Origin: Planctomycetota bacterium
Lineage (GTDB): Bacteria > Planctomycetota > B15-G4
Assembly (NCBI GenBank): GCA_029245865.1
Contig: JAQWOM010000002.1
Coordinates: 1-64,000, forward strand
Direction of reading: 5' to 3'
Length of the DNA: 64,000 nucleotides
Part shown: one piece after another, positions 26,637-35,713 of the stretch
How positions within the stretch are numbered: the first letter of the stretch is position 1
Layout of the letters: each line of letters opens with the position of its first letter
Position numbers and translations under genes: made by a program
Notes under the pieces: generated by a model
Told to the model about the DNA's origin: nothing
What the model saw: only the letters and a program-made list of their open reading frames with translations
Database searches by the model: none

Positions 26637-28124
26637 GTGAGTACACCGAGAAAAACTTTTCTGGGATTCACTCCCGGCCAAGCAGCTCTTCTTGTCGCAG
26701 GCGTTCCGTGGCTGATGCACCTGATCGCCATGATGCGTCCGGGCCTCGGCACAGACGAAGCACACTATGCCCTGTACGGCCTGAAGCTCGACTGGAGCTA
26801 CTTTGACCACCCACCCCTCGTGGGCTGGCTTCAGGCCATCGCCTTGCAGTTCTCCGAGAGCGAGTTTTCGCTGCGTGTGATCTCGATGCTGCTGGCTGCC
26901 GCCACCCTGTGGGCACTGTGGCGACTTGTTCCGAGACTCTTTCCTGACGCGTCGCCTTGGGTCGCTGTAGGTGCCCTGGCCCTCATGCAGACCGGCCCCG
27001 TCTTGATGCTGTGGGGCATACTGCTGATTCCCGAAGTGCCCCTGGTGCTGGTTGGATTGCTGCTCATCCACATCACACTCGACCTCCTCGAAAAGGACCG
27101 CTTTGGCCACTGGTTGTTGCTAGGCCTTCTTCTGGGACTTGCGGGCCTCTCCAAGTACACAGCGGTCACACTCGCCTTGTCAGTTGTCTTGGTGTTTGCT
27201 TGGGAGCGTCAATGGAGAGTTCTCCGCCGGCCTGGACCCTGGCTGGCCATGCTGCTCGCCGCGGTCATCGTGTCGCCTGTCTTGCTCTGGAACATGCGCC
27301 ACGACTGGGCGTCCTTCCGCTATCAGATCGACCACGGCACAGGAGGAGAAACCTGGAGTCTTTCACGCCTGGGTACGGCAGAGGGTCAGCAACTCGGTTA
27401 TTACGGCCCACTCGTTTTCCTGCTGACCTTCGTCGCACTGCTCGCATCCTGGCGAGAACGAAAGAAGCGAGGTGTCCGAACCACCTATGCATTCACTCTC
27501 CCCGTCTTGCTGATCTTCGGATACAGCTCGGGCTTCGACAAAGGCCTGCCGCACTGGACCGCACTGGGATTTATCGCCGCCACACCACTCACAGCCCATT
27601 GGCTTGCAGGCCATTGGCACCGCCCAGCCCTGCGCCGCATTTGTCTCGGCTGGGGAGGCGCCATGCTCTTGCTCTCACTCTTCCTGCACAGTGAACTCAC
27701 CGTCCCCTGGGCTCCCTGGAGCGACTTCAAGAATCCACACGCCGCTCTCACGGGCTGGGATGAGGCCGCCCGCGAGAGTCAACGACTCCAAGCAGAGATG
27801 GCTGCAACGCCGGGTCCGCCCCCCCATGTCTTTATCGACAACTGGTCCAGGGCTGCGCGACTCGCATGGTATGGCCGCCCTGAACCGGTGCAGGTCTTGG
27901 ACAATAAGCCAAGTCAGTTCGATCTCTGGTATGGCAATCCCGAGCCGGGCGACCGAGGCATCCTCGTCGTCTGGGATCGAGATGGAGAAGAGATCACTGC
28001 AGCCACTCTTTCGGATGCCAAACGATTCCGCTCTGTAAAGTTCATCAAGGAGCTGAACATCAACATCAACGACCGCCGACTCTCCCGGTTCCTTTTCTTT
28101 GCCTGCGACGACTACCTTGACTGA
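26637..28124 (+). CDS. Membrane glycosyltransferase, PMT/ArnT-like (GT-C)
   Basis: This predicts a 495-residue protein with about ten membrane helices. GLGTDEAHYALYGLKLDW and FDHPPLVGWLQA early in the protein are the catalytic-loop motifs of the GT39/GT83 enzymes that move a sugar from a polyprenyl phosphate to lipid or protein outside the membrane. The GTG at 26637, with GGAA about seven bases upstream, is preferred. A GTG at 26550 would add 29 polar residues. It is followed 34 bp later by a PAP2 phosphatase gene on the same strand, which could recycle the lipid carrier (inference). Confidence 0.87.
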   Translation: MSTPRKTFLGFTPGQAALLVAGVPWLMHLIAMMRPGLGTDEAHYALYGLKLDWSYFDHPPLVGWLQAIALQFSESEFSLRVISMLLAAATLWALWRLVPRLFPDASPWVAVGALALMQTGPVLMLWGILLIPEVPLVLVGLLLIHITLDLLEKDRFGHWLLLGLLLGLAGLSKYTAVTLALSVVLVFAWERQWRVLRRPGPWLAMLLAAVIVSPVLLWNMRHDWASFRYQIDHGTGGETWSLSRLGTAEGQQLGYYGPLVFLLTFVALLASWRERKKRGVRTTYAFTLPVLLIFGYSSGFDKGLPHWTALGFIAATPLTAHWLAGHWHRPALRRICLGWGGAMLLLSLFLHSELTVPWAPWSDFKNPHAALTGWDEAARESQRLQAEMAATPGPPPHVFIDNWSRAARLAWYGRPEPVQVLDNKPSQFDLWYGNPEPGDRGILVVWDRDGEEITAATLSDAKRFRSVKFIKELNININDRRLSRFLFFACDDYLD

Positions 28125-28158
28125 CTCCGGCCCGGTTATCCCGCAAGAAGACCTGTCC

Positions 28159-28959
28159 ATGAGTTGGTGGCTTTGGCTCTCTGTGCCACTGGCCAGCGCC
28201 ATCGCAGCAGCAGTCGTGCTGACACTCAATGTTGATGTAAGCCTTGTCTTCGATCTCACTTCCTGGACTGAATTCACGGGCGATGCCTTCTGGGTCAACA
28301 CCACGGTCCTCGGCGACGGTGCCGTCGCAGCGGCGCTCATGCTTCCATTCGTCGGTCGAAAGCCACGCCTTATCTGGGCTTTGCTGCTGGCCTCGCTGCT
28401 TGGCGTGATTCTTCTGCAAAGCTTCGAGCTGATCTTTCCGCGAGAGCGCCCACCCGCAGAGTTCGGAAAAAAAATACTGCATGTCGTGGGACCGCGCCGC
28501 AGACACAACGGCTTTCCCTCGGGTCACACGACAACCATCTTCATGGCTGCAGCACTCTGGGTCCGCATAGCATCCAGCCACTCTCTCCGCTGGGCGATCG
28601 TCCTCTTTGCCTCACTCGTCGGGATTTCGCGCATCGTGGTTGGCGTTCACTGGCCCACAGATGTTTTGGCCGGCAGCACCCTGGGCTGGCTAGTCGGTCA
28701 CACTGGCTGGCGACTCACCGGCCGCTGGCCGGGCGGGCTGAAAACACGAACGCAACGCATCGTCACGATCATGCTCTTACTCGCCACTCTCTCGCTTTAT
28801 TTCGACAAATCCGGCTTTGACCGACTGCTGCCCATTCAGCTGGTGATCGCGACAGGGGCATTGATCCTTGCAGGGCCCGGCATCTGGCGACTGATGCGCA
28901 AACCTATTTCGGAAAAAGGCGACCCGTCACTCCGCGAGACTTCAACTTCAGGATCGTGA
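28159..28959 (+). CDS. PAP2-superfamily membrane phosphatase
   Basis: This predicts a 266-residue PAP2 protein with about six or seven membrane helices. The motif RERP (about 95-98), then FPSGHT (119-124) and SRIVVGVHWPTD (157-168) reproduce the three phosphatase motifs, with His122, Arg158, His164 and Asp168 present. The usual Lys of the KxxxxxxRP motif is replaced by Glu90. Likely substrates are lipid phosphates such as undecaprenyl pyrophosphate. The ATG at 28159 is used; a TTG at 28099 overlaps the upstream gene. Its 3' 56 bp overlap the convergent dolichol-phosphate mannosyltransferase-like gene. Confidence 0.87.
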   Translation: MSWWLWLSVPLASAIAAAVVLTLNVDVSLVFDLTSWTEFTGDAFWVNTTVLGDGAVAAALMLPFVGRKPRLIWALLLASLLGVILLQSFELIFPRERPPAEFGKKILHVVGPRRRHNGFPSGHTTTIFMAAALWVRIASSHSLRWAIVLFASLVGISRIVVGVHWPTDVLAGSTLGWLVGHTGWRLTGRWPGGLKTRTQRIVTIMLLLATLSLYFDKSGFDRLLPIQLVIATGALILAGPGIWRLMRKPISEKGDPSLRETSTSGS

Positions 28960-29644
28960 CGTACGAACGCAAAAGTTTGGCGAATGAAAGTGACGAAGTC
29001 CCACGCTCTCGTTCCTTGAACTCGATGGGGATTTCTGCCAACCGCAAGTTTCGGACCTTCGACTTGTAGAGCAGTTCGTGAACGATGGCTGGTCCCGGAG
29101 ATGTTGCGTGGCCCGCGTCGATGGCCTCCAACGCTGAGCGGCGAAATGCCCGGAAACCTGAGTTGCAATCGCGGATGTGGACACCCAGGACCCACCTCAC
29201 GTAGACATTGCTGACACGGGTCAGCATCACACGCCAAGCAGGACGCCCCAGATCTTTCCCCCCACGCACCTGGCGCGAACCCATCACGACGTCGGCGTCC
29301 TCAAGTGCCTTGATCAGGGTAGGGATGTGACGTGGATGGTGGCTAAAATCGGCATCCATCTCGATGACAATGTCTGCGTCATGGGCCAGCGCCCACGCAA
29401 ACGCATCGCGCCCTGCATGCCCACGTCCGAATTCCCGGGTACGGTGAAGAAGATGAACGCGGCGGTCCTTGCGCGCCAACTCTCCCACAAGACTCGCAGT
29501 CCCATCGGGAGAACTGTCGTCCGCAACGACGATCTCGATTCGCGCATCGGCCAACAACACTTGCTCGACGAGCAAGGCGATGTTCTCCACCTCATTGTAG
29601 GTCGGGATGGTGACAATGATGCGCGCTGGCTTCCAAGCTGACAT
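28904..29644 (-). CDS. Polyprenol-phosphate glycosyltransferase (Dpm1-like GT2)
   Basis: This predicts a 246-residue GT2 enzyme. TIPTYNEVENI, VVADDSSPDGTA, EMDADFSHHP (the DxD metal site) and CNSGFRAFRR follow the order found in dolichol/polyprenol monophosphate mannose synthases. No C-terminal membrane helices are present, as in the short Dpm1 type. It would make a polyprenyl-phosphate sugar, the donor class used by the GT-C enzymes encoded at 9820 and 26637. The start at 29644 is supported by AGGAG nine bases upstream. Longer in-frame starts at 29719 (GTG) and 29752 lack homology. Confidence 0.9.
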   Translation of the reverse strand: MSAWKPARIIVTIPTYNEVENIALLVEQVLLADARIEIVVADDSSPDGTASLVGELARKDRRVHLLHRTREFGRGHAGRDAFAWALAHDADIVIEMDADFSHHPRHIPTLIKALEDADVVMGSRQVRGGKDLGRPAWRVMLTRVSNVYVRWVLGVHIRDCNSGFRAFRRSALEAIDAGHATSPGPAIVHELLYKSKVRNLRLAEIPIEFKERERGTSSLSFAKLLRSYVTILKLKSRGVTGRLFPK

Positions 29645-29889
29645 ACGCACTCGCTCCTGACGCTTCACGGGCGGCGAAACGCGGGCCGGCTGCTCTTCAA
29701 GGACTTGGTCGGTACTCACGGTTAGATTCCTCACCCCACTTACGTGCCCCATCTTTAGGCCATCTTCTATAAAAGGGCACCGGATTGCTACGAGCCCGAA
29801 TCGCGCGAACCCGATCAGGTCGCAAGCATTTCGTAGAATACTGGAAAGATTGCGGAAAGAAACGGCAATCCGAGTCGATACAGCCGAGC

Positions 29890-30558
29890 CTATCGGTATA
29901 TTTTTCGGCCCGTTTTCTGACGTTTCGCATTGAGCCCAGCAAGCGCTGCTGGCTCCAACTTTAAGACTCTCAGCAAGCGCGATCCGGTGACTCCGAGAAG
30001 CGACGCGGCCTCCGCGAGTTCATCGTTCACCGCAGCCAACACGTCCAGTGCCTCGGCAAGCAATGCTGGAACGTCGGCGTGCTTCGGGTTCACGGCGAGA
30101 CGCGGCCCCCCGGTTCGAGCCAGCCACAGCGCCGAAGGCGCGTAGGCTTCGACCTTCTCGACCCGGAGATCGAGTGCCAGCCGGAGCCGGAGCCGACGCA
30201 AGGCCATACTGCGGTTCTGAGCGAGCGAACGCCGCTCGTTCGCCTCACCGCGAATCCCACTCGGCCTATGGAGCAAACGGACACCCGTCTCCACCTTGTT
30301 GCGGTGCTGCCCTCCTGGCCCAGAGGCCCGATAACGGCTCTCGGCGACGGAGGCCAAGAGATCTGCCTCTGGGAGGCAAGCAGGGTGGCAAGGCAGTGGA
30401 TCAGGCAAGGTGAGGTTCAGATCCGCGGGGGTGGAGACAAGCGGTCCAGGACCGCATGACCCATCATGCACCAGTCTCACCGCCCGTGATTCATGCTCTC
30501 TGGGCTCTTCAAGCCGTTCCTGCCGCGCCCCACATCCGATACGATCAGTTTCTCCCAT
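29890..30558 (-). CDS. Peptide chain release factor-like GGQ protein
   Basis: This predicts about 222 residues. YRASGPGGQHRNKVETGVRL (about 76-95) contains the GGQ tripeptide that triggers peptidyl-tRNA hydrolysis in class I release factors, with the usual RLLHRPSGI strand after it. The codon-recognition domain of RF1/RF2 is missing. The C-terminal half (LARTGGPRLAVNPKHADVP and a helical region ending KRQKTGRKIYR) is unlike ArfB. A ribosome-rescue or repair role is inference. The N terminus is uncertain. ATG at 30558 has a G-rich stretch upstream, but homology only begins near residue 45, so a later GTG is possible. Confidence 0.72.
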   Translation of the reverse strand: MGETDRIGCGARQERLEEPREHESRAVRLVHDGSCGPGPLVSTPADLNLTLPDPLPCHPACLPEADLLASVAESRYRASGPGGQHRNKVETGVRLLHRPSGIRGEANERRSLAQNRSMALRRLRLRLALDLRVEKVEAYAPSALWLARTGGPRLAVNPKHADVPALLAEALDVLAAVNDELAEAASLLGVTGSRLLRVLKLEPAALAGLNAKRQKTGRKIYR

Positions 30559-30584
30559 CTCCTTGCCCCCTAAGAGACTCTCTG

Positions 30585-31061
30585 ATGAAGGCCAAGCCCG
30601 GCATCCTCGACGCACTGCAAGACGTCCTCACGAAAGAACTCACGGGCATCAATCAGTACTTCATCCACAGCAAGATGTGCTCCAACTGGGGCTACGACCG
30701 GCTGGCCAAATTCCAGTGGGATGAATCTATGGATGAGATGCGTCATGCGGACAAGCTCATTGATCGCATGCTGCTTCTGGAAGGAAGCCCCAACATGACG
30801 CGCTACGAAAAAGTGCACACGGGTAAAGACCCCGCACAAATGATCAAGAGCGACCTCGCCCTTGAGATGGGTGCCATCGAAACACTCAAGGACTCCATCG
30901 CCACCACGTTCGAACAAAACGACCATGTCTCACGAGAGCTGTTCGAGCACATCCTCGCCGACGAAGAAGAGCATGTGGATTGGCTCGAAGCGCAGCTGGG
31001 AAAAATCGATGATATGGGTGTCGAGAACTGGCTTGCGACTCAACAGTACAGTGACGGCTAA
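30585..31061 (+). CDS. bfr: Bacterioferritin
   Basis: This predicts 158 residues, the normal bacterioferritin length. All ferroxidase ligands sit at the canonical positions: Glu18, Glu51, His54, Glu94, Glu127 and His130. Met52 is the residue that binds the inter-subunit heme. It should assemble into a 24-mer that oxidises and stores iron in the cytoplasm. The ATG at 30585 is fixed by the family N terminus (MKAKPGILDALQ) even though the ribosome-binding site is weak. It is divergent from the release-factor-like gene. Confidence 0.96.
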   Translation: MKAKPGILDALQDVLTKELTGINQYFIHSKMCSNWGYDRLAKFQWDESMDEMRHADKLIDRMLLLEGSPNMTRYEKVHTGKDPAQMIKSDLALEMGAIETLKDSIATTFEQNDHVSRELFEHILADEEEHVDWLEAQLGKIDDMGVENWLATQQYSDG

Positions 31062-31100
31062 AGCGGTTAGCCACCAAACGATGGCTTGTTCGGGAAGATC

Positions 31101-31751
31101 ATGACGGACACAGACTGGACGCACGTCCTACTCGTTCGCCACGGGGAAGTGGCCGCGGAACATCAGGACACTTTCTACGGCAGCGCCGAAGTGGCGCTCT
31201 CGGAAGACGGCGAAATTGGCAGCCCTCTGCTCGCAGCAAAGATTGTCGAAAAGTACGACCAGCCCGACGCGGTCTGGTCTAGCCCGTTGTCACGCACCCT
31301 GGCTCTCGCCGAACCACTCGCAGCCATAGCCGGGCTGGAAGTCGAAATAGAACCAGGCCTCCTTGAACTGGATCGCGGGAGTTGGACTCATCTCTCCCAT
31401 ACTCAACTGGAAGAGCAATCTCCCGGGGCCATCGCGGCCTATCTTGAAGACCCCGAGACGGGCAATGCGCCCGGCGGCGAAACGGAATCCGCTTTCTCAA
31501 AGCGTGTCTACGAGGCCTTTGACCGCGCCGTCGCCACAAACCCCGGCGAACTCATTGTCATCGTCGCCCATGGCCATGTCATTCGCGTACTCATGATGCG
31601 GGCAAAAGGCTGGGATGTGGCGACCTCCTTCAAGCACTTCGTGCCCTATCACAGCATCGTTGAGATGCGTGCGCAGCCAGGTGGCCCCAGCGAGGTGATC
31701 GCTGCGCCAGAAGGCAGTCAGCCTCGCGCACTTCGCTTCACTCAACGCTAG
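31101..31751 (+). CDS. Histidine phosphatase family protein
   Basis: This predicts a 216-residue protein of the phosphoglycerate mutase/histidine phosphatase superfamily. LVRHGEVA (11-18) is the RHG motif with the phosphorylated His14. SSPLSRTLALAEPLA provides the second Arg, and IVAHGHVIRVL the second His. The overall pattern matches the alpha-ribazole phosphatase/GpmB-like group rather than glycolytic dPGM. The substrate is not determined. The gene follows bfr by 39 bp on the same strand and ends before a strong hairpin. Confidence 0.87.
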   Translation: MTDTDWTHVLLVRHGEVAAEHQDTFYGSAEVALSEDGEIGSPLLAAKIVEKYDQPDAVWSSPLSRTLALAEPLAAIAGLEVEIEPGLLELDRGSWTHLSHTQLEEQSPGAIAAYLEDPETGNAPGGETESAFSKRVYEAFDRAVATNPGELIVIVAHGHVIRVLMMRAKGWDVATSFKHFVPYHSIVEMRAQPGGPSEVIAAPEGSQPRALRFTQR

Positions 31752-31806
31752 GCGATCAAACTGCGAAGGCACTCACCTCCACAGAGGGGGCGGAGAGTAC
31801 ATGACA

Positions 31807-31842
31807 GCGGGGGGACGATCGCCAAAGCCATCGTCCCCCCGC
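31807..31842. terminator. Strong bidirectional hairpin between convergent genes
   Basis: A perfect 13-bp inverted repeat pairs 31807-31819 (GCGGGGGGACGAT) with 31830-31842 (ATCGTCCCCCCGC) around a 10-base loop. It sits between the stop of the histidine phosphatase (31751) and the stop of the metallopeptidase (31866). There is no T-run on either side, but the location and stability fit a shared transcription stop or 3'-end stabiliser. Confidence 0.6.
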
Positions 31843-31865
31843 ATGAACTCACAAGAGATTCTGCT

Positions 31866-34310
31866 CTAGGGCAAGAAGTCGACCTGAAGAGCATTCGAGA
31901 ATGCGTAGCCCTCAACCTGTGAGCCATCTTCAGCCACAACCTGGACGAAGGCCGAGAAGGGTCCCCCGCCTCCCGGGATGTTGGCGATAAGAGCCTCACC
32001 GCTTCCATCCAGTACCAACAACCTCAGGTATGTCCACGGAACGGGCACCAAAGTCCCTCCCGCGACGGACGTCGGAGCATTCGTGAGACCCACGAAGGCG
32101 TATCCGAATGCACTGGCAGGGCCGCCCGTGATCTCCATGTCGGCCACAGTTCCTGTGGAAAGATCACCACCACAGATCGAGATCGCCATCGAGCCGGGAC
32201 CGCCGAAGCCCAGATCCGTCTGACACACATCCGGATCCACATCTGGCAAACCACGGTCTGTCACGCTGATGGAACGAGAGACGGAACTCATTTGCCCGTC
32301 CCCGTCAATTCCCGTGACCGTGATCACGTGGTTACCCACGGAGAGCTTAGCCGTCGAGGTCAAACGCCCCGTTCCCAAGAAACCGTCAAGGCTCGATGTC
32401 CACCGGAGACTGCTTCCGGTGAGTGCGTCATCCTCAAGGTCCCAGGCCGCGCAGTGCAAGATAACCGTAGAACCCTTCTGAAAGCTGAAGTCCGGGTCTG
32501 GGTGGTACATGTGCACCCACGGGTCATTCTCGCTGACCCCTCCAAACGCTTGGCCGCCCGTCACCGGGTCTGACCTCACGAGAGTCGTGTTGAATCCGTC
32601 CGTCGCACGCAACTCGAAGAAGCCTTTCCCATCCACCAGGGCTGGCAGCTTGCGCAAGTCGACAGTCCATTCTGTCTCCGTGATCGCTGTGGCCAGCGGA
32701 GAGAAGGAGTTCCCGTCACGGCTGTAACGAAGGTAGTAGGCGATCTCATCACCATCGAGATCCACACCTTCCCAGGAAACCGTGATCACGGGGCTTTGAA
32801 TGGGATCGCTGGTGGGTGTGATGAATGTCACATCGGGCGCAGAAGCACTGCGGACGAGTTCCAACGAACGCACGGTTTCCTCACCCGCCTGCTCGAAGAC
32901 GAGACGGTCGACTCGCTTGCCGTTGGGGCTGGTCGTTGGAATCACGGCATGAAAGTTGATCAAGGGAGACGACACCGCCGAATCCGAATCACTTTCAGCG
33001 CAATCTGTCACGCCGGTTGCGGACACGGCCAACTCGCGACCTGAGCCTCCGGCTTCCGAGGCGCGCAGCACGAAGTCTGCGGTTCCTTGGGGAGCCGACG
33101 CAGTCAGTTCGTTCGGTGGGACCTCAAGCACGTGGTGCAACTCGATCGCCCCGGTCTGCTTGTTCCAGACACCGTTGACCAGCATCCGGGGCTCATCGCC
33201 CAGAGAGGTCAGTTGAAGTGGAAACTGAAAGGTCGGGTGGTTGATAAAGAAGTCGTAGTTGAGTGGACCGATCCACGCTTCAGGCGTCAGCAAACCCGGC
33301 CACATGATGTCCCTCTGAGTGCTCGGCTTGAGCTGACTCAAGCCCTGCGTGAGGTTGAGATGGTGCTCCACATCGATCCCAAAGGTGTTGACCGTGATGC
33401 TGTTGTGGAACAGTCCGTGGTTGTGCCCGATCTCATGAGCAAAGGTGCGCTGATGACGAATAGACTGTGTATTGCCCATGGAGGCGGGCCCGCCAATCGT
33501 CGCCATGCCGTTGTACGGCAGCGATCCGGGCACCCAGCCGTAGACATAATCGGGAACCGGGGTCATCAGCAACCGATCTGCCTGAAGAGACGAGATCAAC
33601 GAACTGCCGCTGCCGCTCAGAGACGCGGTCCAGACCTTCGACTCATTGTCCGAACGGTGGTAGTACCAATCTTTCGAAGGATAAATCCCCATCACAAAAC
33701 CGTCGCCGGTGCCGGGCTCGATCAGGCTCGGGTTCGGGACACCGGGGGGCGCGCCACTGGGGGTGCTGTAGTCGATCGGCACGTAAGTCAACTCAGGAAC
33801 AGCCAACTCAATGAAAGACAGCGCCCCCGTGGTGCGTGTGTTGTTGCTGACGTTTGCCTCGGGGACGAAATTTGGCCCGGCCGGGTTGACCTCGATCAAG
33901 ATCTCACAATTGGACGTGGGTGGCGGTGCCAAGAAGATGAAGTTCAGTGAGCCATCCTCTATCCCAGGATTGGGGCCGATTGCCGGGAACGGACCGTTGT
34001 CCGAGTAGATCGGAGAGTCCGCGGTCTCGACACCGTTCACAAAGATGCGCATCAACCCATCAACAGGAATTGGCGTCGCCGGCGCGGGAAGAACTCGGAT
34101 GTAGGCACGAACGAAAGTCGAACGACCTTCGACAAGTTGAGTGCCACCCGACACCTGGATGACCTGGTTGACTTCGATCTGGCCAACAGAGAAGTCCACC
34201 TGAGCCTCGGGAGCAGACGAGCTGCCAACAAAAGCTACCGCGAGAAGGGCAACGCCCCCCAAAGTACGGCTGGTTCGACGCGACAAAAACGATGAGGGAG
34301 AGAGATTCAC
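31866..34310 (-). CDS. Secreted metallopeptidase-like protein with Ig-like and C-terminal modules
   Basis: This predicts an 814-residue exported protein with a signal peptide at about 1-37. A CARDB-like beta-sandwich follows (about 40-165), then a zincin domain with HEIGHNHGLFH at 292-302. That is a full HExxHxxGxxH metzincin-type zinc site. Fibronectin/Ig-like regions follow (ITVSWEGVDLDGDEIAYYL, then RSISVTDRG). A Gly/Pro-rich C-terminal module of about 85 residues has GGTLVPVPWTY and NIPGGGGPFSAFVQVVAEDG. I recall similar end modules in secreted planctomycete proteins, but this needs checking. The GTG start at 34310 has AGGAG six bases upstream. Confidence 0.85.
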   Translation of the reverse strand: MNLSPSSFLSRRTSRTLGGVALLAVAFVGSSSAPEAQVDFSVGQIEVNQVIQVSGGTQLVEGRSTFVRAYIRVLPAPATPIPVDGLMRIFVNGVETADSPIYSDNGPFPAIGPNPGIEDGSLNFIFLAPPPTSNCEILIEVNPAGPNFVPEANVSNNTRTTGALSFIELAVPELTYVPIDYSTPSGAPPGVPNPSLIEPGTGDGFVMGIYPSKDWYYHRSDNESKVWTASLSGSGSSLISSLQADRLLMTPVPDYVYGWVPGSLPYNGMATIGGPASMGNTQSIRHQRTFAHEIGHNHGLFHNSITVNTFGIDVEHHLNLTQGLSQLKPSTQRDIMWPGLLTPEAWIGPLNYDFFINHPTFQFPLQLTSLGDEPRMLVNGVWNKQTGAIELHHVLEVPPNELTASAPQGTADFVLRASEAGGSGRELAVSATGVTDCAESDSDSAVSSPLINFHAVIPTTSPNGKRVDRLVFEQAGEETVRSLELVRSASAPDVTFITPTSDPIQSPVITVSWEGVDLDGDEIAYYLRYSRDGNSFSPLATAITETEWTVDLRKLPALVDGKGFFELRATDGFNTTLVRSDPVTGGQAFGGVSENDPWVHMYHPDPDFSFQKGSTVILHCAAWDLEDDALTGSSLRWTSSLDGFLGTGRLTSTAKLSVGNHVITVTGIDGDGQMSSVSRSISVTDRGLPDVDPDVCQTDLGFGGPGSMAISICGGDLSTGTVADMEITGGPASAFGYAFVGLTNAPTSVAGGTLVPVPWTYLRLLVLDGSGEALIANIPGGGGPFSAFVQVVAEDGSQVEGYAFSNALQVDFLP

Positions 34311-34513
34311 GACACACTCCTGAGGATGATTCTGAGGTGGCTGAAAGCAACCCGGCGAAAAACGCTCTGGCCTGTACCCACTGGCCTGCCCTTGGGAGAA
34401 AGAGGCCGCCGAACGCGCTTGCCTGAACCCTAACCCGAATTCCCAGATTCATCGACCCCGCAGGGCCTCGCAAAGGACTCCTCGCAAACCGCGAAATTGC
34501 CCTCTTGGCCGAC

Positions 34514-35713
34514 CTAGTACTTCAGGTAGCCCTCTTCCTCGATTTGCTCGAGGTTCGGATAAATCAGGTAGCAGTTGCGGCAGCCACCGTGCGGCTTCTC
34601 GGTGAAAACGTGTTCGCGGTAGGTCTGGTAGGTCTTCCCGTTCCAGATCTCTCGAAAGGACTGCTCCATCATGTTGCCGAAGAAGGGCATCCCCGCAACG
34701 CAGCACGGGACGACTTCGCCCTCGGTCCCTATGTAAACCCGGTCCCAGAGGAACCAGCACTTCACAGGCGGCTTGCCCTGTGCCCGAGGCGCCTTGGATT
34801 CAGAGGCGGGCGCGGTGCCGCCCGCACTCTCAGGACTCTCGGGCGACACGCCACGATCAAGGCCTTCATCACGGTCCAGATGAAAATTGTCCGGGATAGC
34901 GACACTCACTCCCAGCTCTGCGGCGACTTGTCGCGTGGCATCCATGTGCTCGTTCGCGAACGCACGGTGCTCCATCAGCGACTCGCCCTTGAGAGAAGGG
35001 TGAAAAGCCACCAAGTGATTGAACACGATGTGATCACCGCCCAGCTCTTTGACGAGTTCGACAAACCGAGGAGCTTCCGGAACCGTGCGCTTCATCATGA
35101 TGAAGTTAAAATTCATACCCGGGCGCTGGTCAACCGGCATCTCCATACGCGCCTCAGCAAAGCGCGTGATGTTGTCGATGACCTCATTAAACTCTGCACC
35201 GGTTCGTACCGAGTTGTAGGTCTCGCGTGTTGCACCGTCGATCGAGAATGTCACCAAGCCGAGAGTCTTGAGCAACTTCTCGCGGAAGCGGCTCTCTTTC
35301 ATCATGAGCGTCGCATTCGAAACCATCTCGAGCTTGGTGTGCGTACGTTCAAGGTCATCAAGCTTCCCTTCCATCCCGGGCGTCATGAGCGGCTCGCCAA
35401 ACGCCGAGAACTGCACCGTTTTTGCGAAGGGATACAACTCGCGCACGACCTTGTCGTACACCGCGTCGTTCATGATCCACTTGGGAATGTCGGGATCGAG
35501 AAACTGATTGCACATGAAGCATTTGAGGTTGCAGATCGTCGTGCCCGTGAGGTTGATCCAGGTAGGCATCCCACGCGTCTGGGTGGCAAGTGCCTCCGAA
35601 TCGCCCTGTGCCAGACGGGCATTGGCATCCTTGAACTCAGGACTCCCAAACGGGAGGTCGCGCAACTCCTCGGGCAGCCAGTCGGGTCTCTCTGAAGAAG
35701 GCTGCTGCGACAT
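34514..35713 (-). CDS. Radical SAM/SPASM domain protein
   Basis: This predicts a 399-residue enzyme. CNLKCFMC at 61-68 is the CxxxCxxC motif holding the SAM-cleaving [4Fe-4S] cluster. FSAFGEPLMTPG and TFSIDGATRETYNSVR are the usual core strands. The C-terminal SPASM-type cysteines (KCWFLWDRVYIG, VPCCV, CRNCY) would hold auxiliary clusters. The group includes peptide-modifying enzymes and many of unknown substrate. No precursor peptide gene is obvious beside it, so RiPP maturation is not supported. A low-complexity Glu/Ser/Ala insert lies near residues 300-325. Confidence 0.88.
   Translation of the reverse strand: MSQQPSSERPDWLPEELRDLPFGSPEFKDANARLAQGDSEALATQTRGMPTWINLTGTTICNLKCFMCNQFLDPDIPKWIMNDAVYDKVVRELYPFAKTVQFSAFGEPLMTPGMEGKLDDLERTHTKLEMVSNATLMMKESRFREKLLKTLGLVTFSIDGATRETYNSVRTGAEFNEVIDNITRFAEARMEMPVDQRPGMNFNFIMMKRTVPEAPRFVELVKELGGDHIVFNHLVAFHPSLKGESLMEHRAFANEHMDATRQVAAELGVSVAIPDNFHLDRDEGLDRGVSPESPESAGGTAPASESKAPRAQGKPPVKCWFLWDRVYIGTEGEVVPCCVAGMPFFGNMMEQSFREIWNGKTYQTYREHVFTEKPHGGCRNCYLIYPNLEQIEEEGYLKY

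Noticed and set aside
34514..35713. Radical SAM/SPASM gene considered as a RiPP maturase
   Set aside because: No short precursor-like gene with a leader/core layout or a transporter lies next to it.
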